NCBI GenBank assembly: GCA_030374765.1
Contig: JARGXX010000016.1
Span: 248,001 to 312,000 of the forward strand
Source: Agarophyton chilense
Lineage: Eukaryota; Rhodophyta; Florideophyceae; Gracilariales; Gracilariaceae
Reading direction: 5' to 3'
DNA: 64,000 nt
A program made the translations under genes and the position numbers. Of the stretch, positions 1 to 10,972 are shown in pieces; position 1 is the stretch's first letter, and each line of letters begins with the position of its first letter. Under the pieces are notes generated by a model. It worked only from the letters and a program-made list of their open reading frames with translations, had not been told where the DNA came from and did not search any database.

Positions 1-3000
1 AGCTTTTTAACATGGTTTGTCGCGCTAATGATCTCGAAGTTAATCTAGTTGCTTGCGATTCTAAGCTGCAACCAACTGCAGCTCGTTTGGTGAAGCCGGA
101 ATTCCATATTGATGCCGAGTTGTCCTTTCCCCCCACTCAGCGCGTAGCACCTCGGAAAATTCGTCGGTGGATGAAGCACGGCTCAATTGTTCCATGGGTT
201 GAATGTTTATCCGCTCGCGCAAGTCCTTCCGAGAAGGACACTTTCGACGGTTAATTATCTCGAGAAATTCCTGCCTTGGAAATGGCTCTTGCTGCCCTGC
301 TAGTCGATTTTCACCATCTGCCTATCATATTCTCAGCTGGGATGGAGCGTCTCATTAAGCATTTGCTGGTGATTGAGGAGGCTTTGACTTTAGACAGGAA
401 GAAAAGAGGTGATTTTTACAAAAAGAAACTCGCCTTTATGGGACTGGGTGGCGGCGCGCTTTCTTGAACCCGCCTCGTTCTCTGACGGAAACTGAGAGCA
501 CGGACCACGCCTCCTCCTTCTTGCCTGCTTGATACTGGGGTAGTTCTACCGCAGTCGGAAGGCGGCTTGTTTTTACAATGAGCAGATTGAGGACGGGCAA
601 CTCGATCCACCATGTAAGTGATCAGACCGACGCGGACACTGGTTTACTGGAGCGGCCGCACATACGTGAAGCGATTGCACGTACTGTGGAGTTGTATGAT
701 GTTTGTAGATCAGTCTTCCCAGAGACTGACCCAACTTCCGGATACACCGAGGGCTTGGGAAGGGGCGACAACTGCAAACTGGATTGGATGTTAGCAGCCG
801 TCCCTCCCTCATTCGGGGCTTGGATTGTAGATTCCGCAAAGCTTCTGCCAAAGCGGGATCTTTAACGTGTCACTGAACAATTTCTCATCAAATCGAAATC
901 AGATTGGCCCTTCAAGACGGAACTTAATCGAAAAAGAATGCATTTGGGGGTTAAGAGAGGTCATTACCCTCATCAACTAAAGTGAATGAAGGAAGTCAAT
1001 ATGATCGTGTTAACGGACCCTAGAGACGGATTTATCGAGAACTCGATGCTTGAAGTCTGAAAAAAGTATGGTGAGTCGGAAAGTCTTATTTGGGGAGGTG
1101 ACAGAGCTAACCTTCTCTTCAACGAATAGGCTAGCTATACTGAGCTTTCTATACCTGATATTCTCTCCACATTGCGCTTTCCCCTGGAAAGCAGCTCATT
1201 GCAGGCTGTGATATCTCTCAATTATACAGCCGCCTTCAGGCCCCCAATTTCTTTGTCTCACTCCTCGGTTTTCCGAAAATTCGCTACTCCCTTGTCGAGA
1301 CCGATAGTACCTCCGAATACGTCTTACCATGTCTCAAATGTGTTCCTATGAAAGCCACGTTTGCAGTAGCTCTCGCGCAAGCAGTATCCGTGTCTATTCT
1401 TGAGCGATGCTATCGGGGACGCCGTTTTCCTTTGTCGGAGCTGGTCGATTCCGTTTTGAATCAATAAAAAGGTCTTCAACTATCTTATATTGATGATCCA
1501 AAGTCTGTAGGGCCCTCAGCTCATGGTGTTAACACATCGACCAACCGCATCGCAGAAACTTTAGCGCAAACCAACCTGAAGATCGAAGTCGACAAGAATA
1601 TCTATACAGCAGGCACTGAAGCAGGGTAAGCGTTGGGTCTCTGGTGGTGGACATCTGAGATCCTTGCCGTTCGTCCAAATTTGGCGGTCAAGCTTTTCGA
1701 AATAAACTCTGCAGCTCTCGCAGCTGGTTCGGTTTCGCCGCACAATATGCAGAGTATCATAGGTACCTGGACGTGCGCGTGCATACTTCGAATACCTTCC
1801 CTCTCGGTGTTTCAAACTGTTTATCATCTTGCTGTGCTTCCAAACCCCAATCTCCGTCGTATGCTCTTTCCTTCGCAATGCGCAGAGTTGTCTGCGATGC
1901 TGGGTTTCTTCCCGTTATTATGAGCCGATCTAAGCAGAGAAATCAGCCTTCGTTTATATGCTTCAGATGCTTGCACACTTGATTCCGGAGTTTGCTATGC
2001 GAATCGGGGGAAGAACGGCTGCCATCATTCTTGAGTACGTGTCGGGAGACCCGAGTACAACGAGGGTGGTACAAAACTTTGGTTCACTCTAACGTTTGTG
2101 ATGACAATTTAGGGCATCAGATATCGCCTTGTTACTCCGATTTCATGGCAACGCTCTCTTTCAAAACGGTATTCTGCTCAAAATGGCGCTTTAAGCGGTT
2201 CCATATCAACGTCTTTGAAGCGAAAGCTGTTCTTCTTGCAGTAAGTCACATGGATAGTTCACAAGTCCTCTCGGGTAAACGCGTTGAGATGTTCGTTGAC
2301 ACCACTGCATCACTTGGAACAAACGCTAAATGCAGGTCTTCTTAACGTATTATGAATACCACCTGTCGTCGGATCGCCTTTTCCCTTCTGAAAAACGATC
2401 TTTTTTTCATTTAGTATTGGATTCCTACAGAGCACAATCCAGCAGAAGGTCCTTATAGTCTACTCGCCCCTCGTTCTAATGTCTAGAACTTATCGCCCCA
2501 TCCGCGCACAAGTTTGTGCTGTTCAATTCCTTCGCCAATCTTCGCCAGTGCAGTCTGCCACCGCAGAAATTCAAATGCTACCGGGCTGGTGTTCTACCGT
2601 TTGCAGCTTGGCAAAAAGCTCATCATTTTCTTTCGCAAAGTGTTGAGAAATTGGATGAAAAACTTGCTTAATACGCCAGACATCTATTCGATTCAAACTC
2701 TCGCGGTGGCCAGCTCCAGAAATTTTTCTTTTCACTTTATGGCATAGAGTTGTCTTGGGCGTACTAAAAAGGCAAGCTTTTCTGCGCTCGACAAGCAGCT
2801 CGCAGTTGGGAAAAAAAGTTCCTTTTAAATCCCCACCACTGCTTTCGAAAGAAATCACCAGTGCCATATGCGCCGTTGTCGTTCAACAAAGTTCTGAACA
2901 CCTTTTGTTGCTATTGTGTTAAGTTTTCACGCGCACTTACTTGCAAGAGAACTATGTGTCCTCCATGTAGGGGACTTATTCTTCCCGTAAGACACCCCGT

Positions 3001-3100
3001 CTTGCAGACTTTCAAGTCCAGTCTCTAGCAAGGCTTGCAATTCGTGATGAAAAGACCGGAAAAGACGATTATGTTCTTCTTACTGAATCGTAGCTGTTGT
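1..3100 (+). mobile_element. DIRS-like retroelement fossil (RT and RNase H remains)
   Basis: Degraded reverse-transcribing element on the plus strand. A reverse transcriptase block lies at about 1.1-1.65 kb and includes a YIDD catalytic-type box near 1.48 kb. An RNase H-like block follows at about 2.15-2.45 kb, with the pattern INVFEAKAVLLAVSH, GKRVEMFVDTT and a trailing WIPTEHNPADGP. That last motif is typical of DIRS and related tyrosine-recombinase elements, where RNase H follows the RT. The stretch from 1 to about 0.9 kb has short open pieces that may be gag-like but is not identified. No terminal repeats or recombinase were recognised. It is broken, with many breaks, and looks old. The exact ends are not visible, so the limits are approximate. 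Family assignment is inferred from the RNase H motifs. Confidence 0.5.
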
Positions 3101-3618
3101 CCCGTTTGAAAAAGTTTCATAGATCTCGAAGACGTCTTGGAAATGCTGTTTCCCTGTTTTATTCGTCTTTTGCGCATCTATCAAAGGACTTGAGAAAGTG
3201 TTCATCTCATACCTCTCTTTTTTTCTAAGGCTACACTTTGCATTCGTTTCGCTATGGTGGCGCAATGATTAATTGGCTTAATGAAATGAATATGTAATTC
3301 AATGGGCTGAAAGGCAAATGGAAATTAGAAAAGTGTTGCCACGGTTACTGAAGTGCCGTGAGTGCTATCGCTTTGAAAGTTTTGCTACAGGACTATGTCG
3401 AAGGTTTGATAAGGTCACGTGCAGATGGATGGAATCAAGCCAATTAGTGAGAAGGGTGAAAGACTGAAGAAAGCTTAAAGTGGTCCCGGCGGCCTTTTGT
3501 TTCTTGATTTACCTATCGCAGTATTCATTGATAATGTCTGCGCCACCTGGGCAGTCAGTGACTTTTAAGTGGAGATCTCAGTGCCAAATGTTACTTTGTG
3601 TGTCATTTTTTGTCTTTT

Positions 3619-4008
3619 TGTTGTGCCTGACTGGCTTTGGCACAAATCCCCAAGCCGGATCTCAAACGATCAGAATCAAATCTGTATCGAGATGGTGTTA
3701 CCGTTGGAAAAGGTCGTGAACAAAGCGACACTATCTTGGCTCACAAAAACGAGTCGACCCCCGTCGACTCTGTCGCCCAGTGATCTGTCGAGAGGAAGGT
3801 GAAGGGACGCAGATAGACGGTAGGTCAATTTTATTAAAGGCAACATACTCAGTCGAAGAAACGGACTGACGTACTGCAACTTGCCATCTGACTCTCTTCT
3901 CCAGCTGACGTAATTCTCGCACGCACGCGAGCATCAACGTATTTTCTTTTCGCATCGGGATCGACCCGACGCACGCGAGCAAGCGCACCTAACCCACGAA
4001 GCGGGACA
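3619..4008 (+). repeat. 5' LTR of the gypsy chromovirus fossil
   Basis: A 390-bp direct repeat matching 8452-8841 without gaps. It starts TGTTGTGC and ends ACA, and the 5-bp duplication CTTTT abuts it on the left. Confidence 0.93.
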
Positions 4009-7000
4009 GTAATTACTTCTTCGCGTTTAACGTTTCTAAGTTTCTTGTGTTTGTTTGTTTGCTAAGCAGGTATGTCTGATCGAACAGGCAAAGATACCGG
4101 GGCTGACTCTGAGATCGTCAGACAGACCACTGTGGTCGGTCTGGAGGCTCCCCGACTGAAGAGCATAGACATTCCGTCTATCGCTAAGTTCCTCAAGAAG
4201 CGTGAGCTTTATGAGGCGCAGGTTGAAGAGAAGAAGTCGCATGGCGACGAGTCGCTGAAACCGATCTCTCTGAAGAGCTCGATCGAGCCGCTCGTTCAGA
4301 GGATGCTTTGGCGCGCGTAAGTTTCTGGAGGCTACGTCGCTGGCTGAGGTTACTGAGGAGAAGCTGCGGGCCTGTCTTGAGGCCGGCACAGAGGTTGCGT
4401 TCAATGATCTCCGCAAGGAGGACTGGCAGCGCATCGTTAAGAACGTCAAGATGGACATGACGATCCGTGATGCTCGTGGCCGAATCTGGCAGTTGGTCCT
4501 CGATTATGAGGAGGCGCTGGAGGCTGAGGGGTATAAGAATGTGTTGGACAAGTTTCCTGAGGTGGCCATCTCTCACCTGAGAACCAGGACCAAGCCGGCG
4601 CTGCTGAAGACGCACATGGAAAACCTTATTGAGATGAGAAGCAAGGAGCAAATTCACAAGACCGGTTTCTTCAAGTACGTCGAGATCATGGTGGAGGAAG
4701 CGACCATTGTCGAGAAGGTGGAGCGCATGGACGTGCGCCATCGTCCGGGTAAGGACGACGACAAGCCTTTCTGGCAGAGAAAGAACCAGAAGAATGGTCG
4801 TGCATCTGGCTCGTCGGTTATTGACAATATGAACCGTAACAAGCCCGGCACCAATAAGCGCAAGTTTGAGATGCCGACTTGTCTGAACCCGAGGTGCCAC
4901 GAGCACCACTTTCTACGTGATTGTAAGAACACCTTGGATGCGCGTAAGAAAGAGCTGATTGAGAAGTATCGCGCTAACCGCCCGAAAAAAGTCAAGTTTG
5001 ACACCAAGGGTGGAAGGAGTGATGGAGCTGTTAGCCGCGTTGGTGCTGCGGCCATCGACAGTCATTCGACGTTGTTCAGCGCGACGCTTGGGGCTGGAGC
5101 GATTGAGATCGTGGTTATGGCGGATCAAGGGTCGGACATCAACGTCCTTCCCAAAAATATCGCCGAGGAGCTGAACCAAAATGGGTTTATTTTAAATAAG
5201 GTGTCTTTGAATAACACCAAGTCTTTCGACACCGTCCTAGAGGGTGAAGCAAAGTTGACTTCGTCGGAGAAGGTGCAGCTGGATGTGACTCTACGCATTC
5301 GTCATGGCTCGAAGATTTTGCTCCGCAAGATGTGGTGGCACGTGGTCGACCAGCCGATTGCGTGCGTGCTGATTGGAAGAGAGGACCTCGCTGCGCTGGG
5401 GTTGGACAATAAGATCTTGCTGCAGGCAGCCGCAGAGCGTCTAGATGGAGTGGCGGACATGCCGTCGCTGCTGGAGGAACACGCGCGCAAGCAGAACGAG
5501 CTTGCCATGCGCAATGCCGTGCGCGTTAACGACGAGGACCCGCCGAGTCTGATCGCGGCACTCTGGGATGATGGAATTTTTCACTCCGAAGGGGGAGCTG
5601 AGAAGGATTGCCTGGAGGAGACTGACGTTTATGTCGACCTCGGCGAGGATGACCCTGACGAGATTACAGAGGCTTTGCATGGCGGCGTGGTCGCCGCCCA
5701 AGAAGCTGGCTTGAGCGAGGCTGGGGCGCAGAAGCTTGCCGACCTACACAAACGGTATCGGCAGGTTTTCGACTTAGGCTGGGCAAATCCCCCCCAGCCA
5801 AGGTCAGACCTTTAAGGGTTGCAACCCTGCCGGGCAAAAAGCCCGTCAAGGTGAAGGCGCGGCGGTATCCTGCTGCGCAGCGGGCGTACTTTAAACAGTA
5901 CGTGGACCAGTTGGTCAAGATGGAATTTTTTGTTCCAAACCCCGATGCCGAATGGCAAGCCGCACCGCTCCTAGTACCGAAGCTGGGATTGAGGGCGCAG
6001 TTCCGCATGGCCATCGACCTCCGGCCGGTCAATGCTGCTACGGTCAAGCAAGCTTGGCCCATGCCGCACGTCGAGTCAGAACTATATGGCTTTGCTGGAA
6101 GTAAGTGCTTCGCGGTGCTGGACTTCGTTAGCGGCTACTGGCTCATTTGTGCACTGTTGCCGTTGAATGCAGAACGCAATACCAGACTTTGCGCGCACTG
6201 TCGCCCCGCTAACGGCCGTGCTCGAGAGGGCTTATAGGCTAGAGGGCCGAAGGACTAAGAGGTCTATCAAGGATGTGCCGTTGCGCAGTTTGGCTTGGGG
6301 CGCTGAGCACGAACAGACCTTTCGAGCCTTGCAAGACAATCTTTGCAACGCGGTTGAGCTGGCATACCCGAAAGAAGGGTACATTCTATGCGTCTACGCT
6401 GATGCGTCGGAATATTTCTGGTCCGGCGTGGTGACACAGACCAAGCCAGACCAGCTCGCTCGACCAATCGAGGAGCAACGCCATGAGCCCCTCACTTTCC
6501 TCGGCGCCGAGTTCAAGAAGGCAGAGCGGAATTGGAGTATGTTCGAGAAGGAAGGGTTTGCTATTATGCAAGTGTTCGACAAAATGGACTACCTCTTCTT
6601 CGACGAGCAACCAGCGCACGTCCACACAGACCACCGCAATATCCTCTTCGTCTTTTCCCCGCTCGCTTTCGAGCCGGCACTCGGCCGCCATATTGTGAGT
6701 AAGGTGCAACGCTGGGAATTATTTCTATCTCGGTTTGACTACATACTTGAGCACATCGATGGCGACAAGAACGTCTGCGCAGATATGCTCACAAGATGGT
6801 GCAAGGGTTACCGCGTTGAGCAGCATCACCCAATGCGCACTACCTGCTCTCTATTAGAGACTACAGCATAAATGGTGTCAGCTGCTGATGATATAGAATG
6901 GCCAAGTATATCCTCGATTCGTGACGCGCAGGAAAGATCAAGCTCACCGAAAGCTGGACTGGCACTCGATCCGGATGATTGGCTCTGGAAGAAAGGGAGT

Positions 7001-8451
7001 CGCATCTGGGTGCCTGAGGATGATGCAGAGCTACAGCTCCGAGTGCTGATAGTGTCACATGGTGGCACGATGGGCCACCGGGGCCAGGACGCGACCGAAA
7101 GCACAATACGCGAGAGTTTCTACTGGTCGACGCTCAAGCAGGATGTCGCCACCTTTGTGCGTCGCTGCTACCACTGTTTGGTGACACGCACGGGTGAGGT
7201 CATACCTCGCCCACTAGGGCAGGCGCTGCACGGGTCCAGGGTGAATGAGGTCCTTCATGTGGATTTTCTTTACATGGGCTCAAGTAATGCAAAGATGAAG
7301 TATCTACTGCTGATGCGCGATGATCTCTCTGGGTACGTATGGCTCTGGCCCGCTGAGGCCGCTACTAGCCTGGTAGCCGCTGAGGCTTTAACTATGTGGA
7401 TAGCTTCGTTTGGAGGGTTCGAGTGGCTCGTGAGGGACCAGGGAACACACTTTAAGAACCAACTCCTGCACGACCTGACGGCTGAGCTTAAGGTGAAACA
7501 TCATTTTGCGACCGCCTACTCGCCCTGGGCTAATGGGACAGTAGAGCGTGTCTGCCGGGAGGTGCTCCGCGCGTGCCGCGCACTACTGGCTGAATGGAAA
7601 ATGTCCCCGCGCGAGTGGCCGGCGGTGTCTGAATGCATACAAAGCGTTCTTAATCACGCACCGTCGCGCCAGCTCGGCGCTCGGGACCCTGAGGCGCCGC
7701 GCATCTACCGCACGCCGCTGGAGGTCTTTACAGGACATCGACCTGTCAAGCCTTTGCTGCGCGCGTTTCCGGTCGAGCACTATAGGACAGCTACGCTGGC
7801 ATCTGAGGTTGAAGCGCAGAAGCTGCTGAACATCAACGATCTACAGGACGCCCTGCGGGATGTGCACCGCAACGTTTCTGGAAGGGTTGGCGTTGCGCGA
7901 CAAAAGTGCATTGATCGCCATAATAGGCTCACCCAGATTGCAGCTCAATCATTCAGTGTTGGCGACTTTGTGCTCGTACGAAGAGCACAGAAGAAGGGAC
8001 ACAAGCTGCTGTTCCTGTGGAAGGGACCGCGCAGGGTAGTGACGACAAAGTCACCCTGGGTGTACGAGGTGGAAGACCTCGTACGCAATAAGCGTGAAAC
8101 AATTCACGCGCGTCGGCTGTCGCTCTACCGCGAGGACATGCTGGAAAATGAAACCGGCGCTGATATCTACAGCTACCTATTCTGAAACGGTGATCGAAAG
8201 TGCTCGCGAGATACGAGACATTCGCGAGGGCGAGGGCGCGCTTGAGCTCAATATTGAGTGGGAGGGTTTACCAGATGAGGTCGATCGGACTTGGGAACCT
8301 CTCGCCAGCGCCTCCGCCGATCTTCCTGGCATGCTTGAGGACTTTCTGGCGACATCGGGGAAGCGGGATCTCAAGCAGACCGCAATCCGACTTTGCTAAT
8401 TCTGATGCTTCCGAAGACCTGCCTATTGCAAGCTTCAGGTGCATGGGGCGC

Positions 8452-8841
8452 TGTTGTGCTTGACTGGCTTTGGCAAAAATCGCCAAGCCGGATCTTAAAC
8501 GATCAGAATCAAATCTGTATCGAGATGGTGTTCCCGTTGGGAAAGGTCGTGAACAAAGCGACACTATTTTGGCTCACAAAAACGAGTCGACCCCCGTCGA
8601 CTCTGTCGACCAGTGATCTGTCGAGAGGACGGTGAAGGGACGCAGATAGACGGTAGGTCAATTTTATTAAAGGCAACATACTCAGTCGAAGAAACAGACT
8701 GAAGTACTGCAACTTGCCATCTGACTCTCTTCTCCAGCTGACGTAATTCTCGCACGCACGCGAGCATCAACGTTTTTTCTTTTCGCATCGGGATGGACCC
8801 GACGCACGCAAGCAAGCGCACCTAACCCACGAGGCGGCACA
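8452..8841 (+). repeat. 3' LTR of the gypsy chromovirus fossil
   Basis: Partner of 3619-4008, same length, about 96% identical by eye, followed directly by CTTTT. Confidence 0.93.
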
Positions 8842-8846
8842 CTTTT

Positions 8847-9494
8847 GCAGCAGACATATGTAGTGTATTTAAGTAAAAAGTATGAGAAGATATAAAAGCA
8901 CTAAACTGGAATTGAAGTAGAGACACGAAAAAGCAAGGTTAAAATAACTTGGAAACATGGTTTGTTGAGCGGAGTGATCTGAAGTTGTCGTTTGAGTTAA
9001 GTAAAGATTTTATGTTTATGGTATGGACGGGTATCACTACTACCACAATGCGCGTAAAATATAAAAAATAAAAACTGGACGACAGCTTAAAGAGAAGTGG
9101 TAGTGGGTTGGGGAGCTTTTTGCAAAAATAGATGCAATAGTCTGTTTCTTTCGGTGGATAAGCATATGATTGTAAATATTGCAATACTTTAGAAAATGAT
9201 TTGCTACCACTGCTGCGTTAAAAGCGCAATTGTTGAAGAATGGGGGAAATTGGCTGAAAGTTTGAGGTAGAATTTCCTGAAAAGTATGGAGAAGGTTTGC
9301 ATGAACAAGACGAGCTATTAAGATGGTGTTGGACCATACCATAAATGAATTGATGCTTGTTCTATTGTGTGCTCCCACCGCAGCGCGTGATTCACTCTTC
9401 GTTCGTTTGTTCTCTTGCTTGTCGGTTTGCTTGTCTCCAAGGCGCACGCGCAGCGCACACGACGGCCGCAGTTGGCACCTGGGCGGCAGCGAGC
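8847..9494. other. Intergenic stretch before the NDUFAF5-like gene
   Basis: AT-rich DNA from the gypsy target site to about 9.35 kb, then a sharp rise in GC near 9.4 kb that probably marks the promoter and 5' leader of the next gene. No gene or repeat was recognised in it. Confidence 0.5.
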
Positions 9495-10367
9495 ATGCTG
9501 CGCTCGTGCACGGCGGCCACGCTCGCGGCGGCGCGCCGGCGCCGCAGCAGCAGCTGCAGCAGCAGCAGCAGCAGCAGCGCGGCGCTGTTCGACGTGGAGG
9601 CCAAAGCATCGCAAAAGGCGCGAGCGGCAAAGCGCGTCGACGCCGAACGCTTCGAGTACCTGCGCAACCACATGGCGCGCGAAGTGGTGGAGCGTCTTCA
9701 CGACATTCGTCGCGACTTTCCACTCGCGCTCGACCTCTTCTGCGGCCACGCGCACGTGCTTCGCGCCCTCCAGGCGCGTCACAGCACCAAGATCGAGCGC
9801 TTGCTACAGACGGACGTACACCAAGCCGTCGTGGCTCGCGCAGCATCGCATGCAGACGGCATTATTAGTCATCACCAAGACGCGTTTGTGTTTCGTGAGG
9901 GTGACCATCCCTCAAAACTACGCGTGCACGACGACACGTTACATGCAGTGTTATCGGTGGGCGCGTTACATTGGGTGAATGATCTACCCGCGCTGTTACG
10001 CGCGGCAAGCAGCAAACTTCGCGCAGACGGTTTGGTGTTGGGCGCTTTGTTGGGCGGCGATTCGTTGTATGAACTGCGCGCTAGTCTTCACGAGGCTGAG
10101 GACGAGTTATTGGCGCGCGCTGCGGCGCGTACTTCGCCTACGGTGCGCGTGGGCGACGCGGCGAGATTGCTGGCAGACGCTCGCTTGTTGGCTCCCGCCG
10201 TGGACGTCGACCGCGTCGTCGTGTCGTACGCCGACATGTGGAGTGTCATGCGCCATGTGCGCGCCATGGGCGAGGGCAACGCGCTACGCGCGCGTCACCA
10301 CTGTGCGCCGCGTCGCGTACTTGATCGCGCCGCCGCCATCTACGCCGAGCGCTTCCCCGCGCCGCTC

Positions 10368-10399
<32 letters not shown>

Positions 10400-10469
10400 C
10401 GACATCAACAACAACGTCGGCGTTGCCGCCACCTTCGATCTCATCTACTTCATCGGCTGGAAGCGCTGA
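9495..10469 (+). CDS. NDUFAF5: NDUFAF5-like mitochondrial complex I assembly methyltransferase-fold protein
   Basis: Predicted 324-residue protein. The frame is open further upstream but without an ATG; the first ATG (9495) gives an Arg/Ser/Ala-rich leader suited to mitochondrial import. The methyltransferase-fold core shows a motif I variant, LDLFCGHAHVLRAL, and the family signature VGALHWVNDLPALL. The C-terminus TFDLIYFIGWKR matches the usual end of the family. In animals NDUFAF5 acts in early complex I assembly in the mitochondrial matrix and hydroxylates an arginine of NDUFS7; that role is inferred here by homology. Oddities are a run of Ser codons in the leader and an (AAC)n tract near 10368-10400 that inserts a poly-Asn stretch just before the conserved C-terminal strand. 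No introns. It is the first gene of the GC-rich island. Confidence 0.88.
10368..10400 (+). repeat. (AAC)n microsatellite inside coding sequence
   Basis: Tandem AAC units encode about eleven consecutive Asn, followed by a second short Asn group, within the C-terminal part of the NDUFAF5-like protein. Confidence 0.9.
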
Positions 10470-10972
10470 GCGCGGCAGCTTCCCTCCAGGGAAGGGGCCT
10501 CCTCCCCCGGGGCCGCGACACGCACCCACGTAAGTAGCGTACATAGCGTTCTGTACACGCAACCACCAAGCAAGCAACCAACCGTCGCCGCCCCGTCAAT
10601 TCACGTCACACGTGCGCTTACAGCGCGCGTTTTTATGTTTGGTGCCGCTCTTTGCGCCGTGCCGCGCGCCCCCCACCCCCCCCCCACCCGCGGCGCCGCC
10701 TTTTGTGCGCGCGCCACGCGTGCCACCGCTTCGCTTCCGTTGCCGCGCACCGTTGCACGCCCGCGCGCACGCACTGTTGCGCCCTCCCCCGCCGGGCGCG
10801 CCTTGAAGCGTACCACGTCACATGCGCGCGCCATCCTCCTCCCAACCCCCCTCCTCCAACCCCCTCCCCTTACCCCTCCCCCTCCTCCCTACCCCCACCC
10901 ATTGCCCCTTCCCCTCCCTTTCCTGTTCCCCTCCCCTGACGCCCCAGCCTCTAGCCCGGCTGCGTCGTCAGA
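10470..10972. other. Pyrimidine-rich intergenic/promoter stretch
   Basis: After the NDUFAF5-like stop the plus strand becomes strongly C- and CT-rich (about 10660-10950), right up to the ATG of the malectin gene. A comparable C-rich leader precedes the serine protease at about 18250-18300. It probably contains promoter and 5' leader; no gene is supported. Confidence 0.5.

Larger units (their letters stand above)
3619..8841 (+). mobile_element. Ty3/gypsy chromovirus fossil with both LTRs
   Basis: LTR retrotransposon on the plus strand. It is bounded by 390-bp LTRs (3619-4008 and 8452-8841), each running TG to CA, and flanked by the 5-bp target duplication CTTTT (3614-3618 and 8842-8846). By eye the LTRs differ at about 16 of 390 positions (about 4%), so it is neither new nor ancient. 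Interior parts in order are: gag (about 4.07-5.0 kb, with a Cys/His-rich segment), aspartic protease (about 5.1-5.2 kb), reverse transcriptase (about 5.8-6.2 kb), RNase H (about 6.2-6.8 kb), integrase with an HHCC zinc-binding N-terminus (about 6.9-8.0 kb), and a C-terminal chromodomain (about 8.2-8.35 kb). The chromodomain places it among chromoviruses. The element is broken, with a handful of breaks. Confidence 0.93.

Noticed and set aside
9323-9868. Open frame with a poly-Gln stretch overlapping the NDUFAF5-like gene
   Set aside because: It is another frame of the GCAGCAG-type repeat in the Ser-rich leader; the family motifs are in the other frame.
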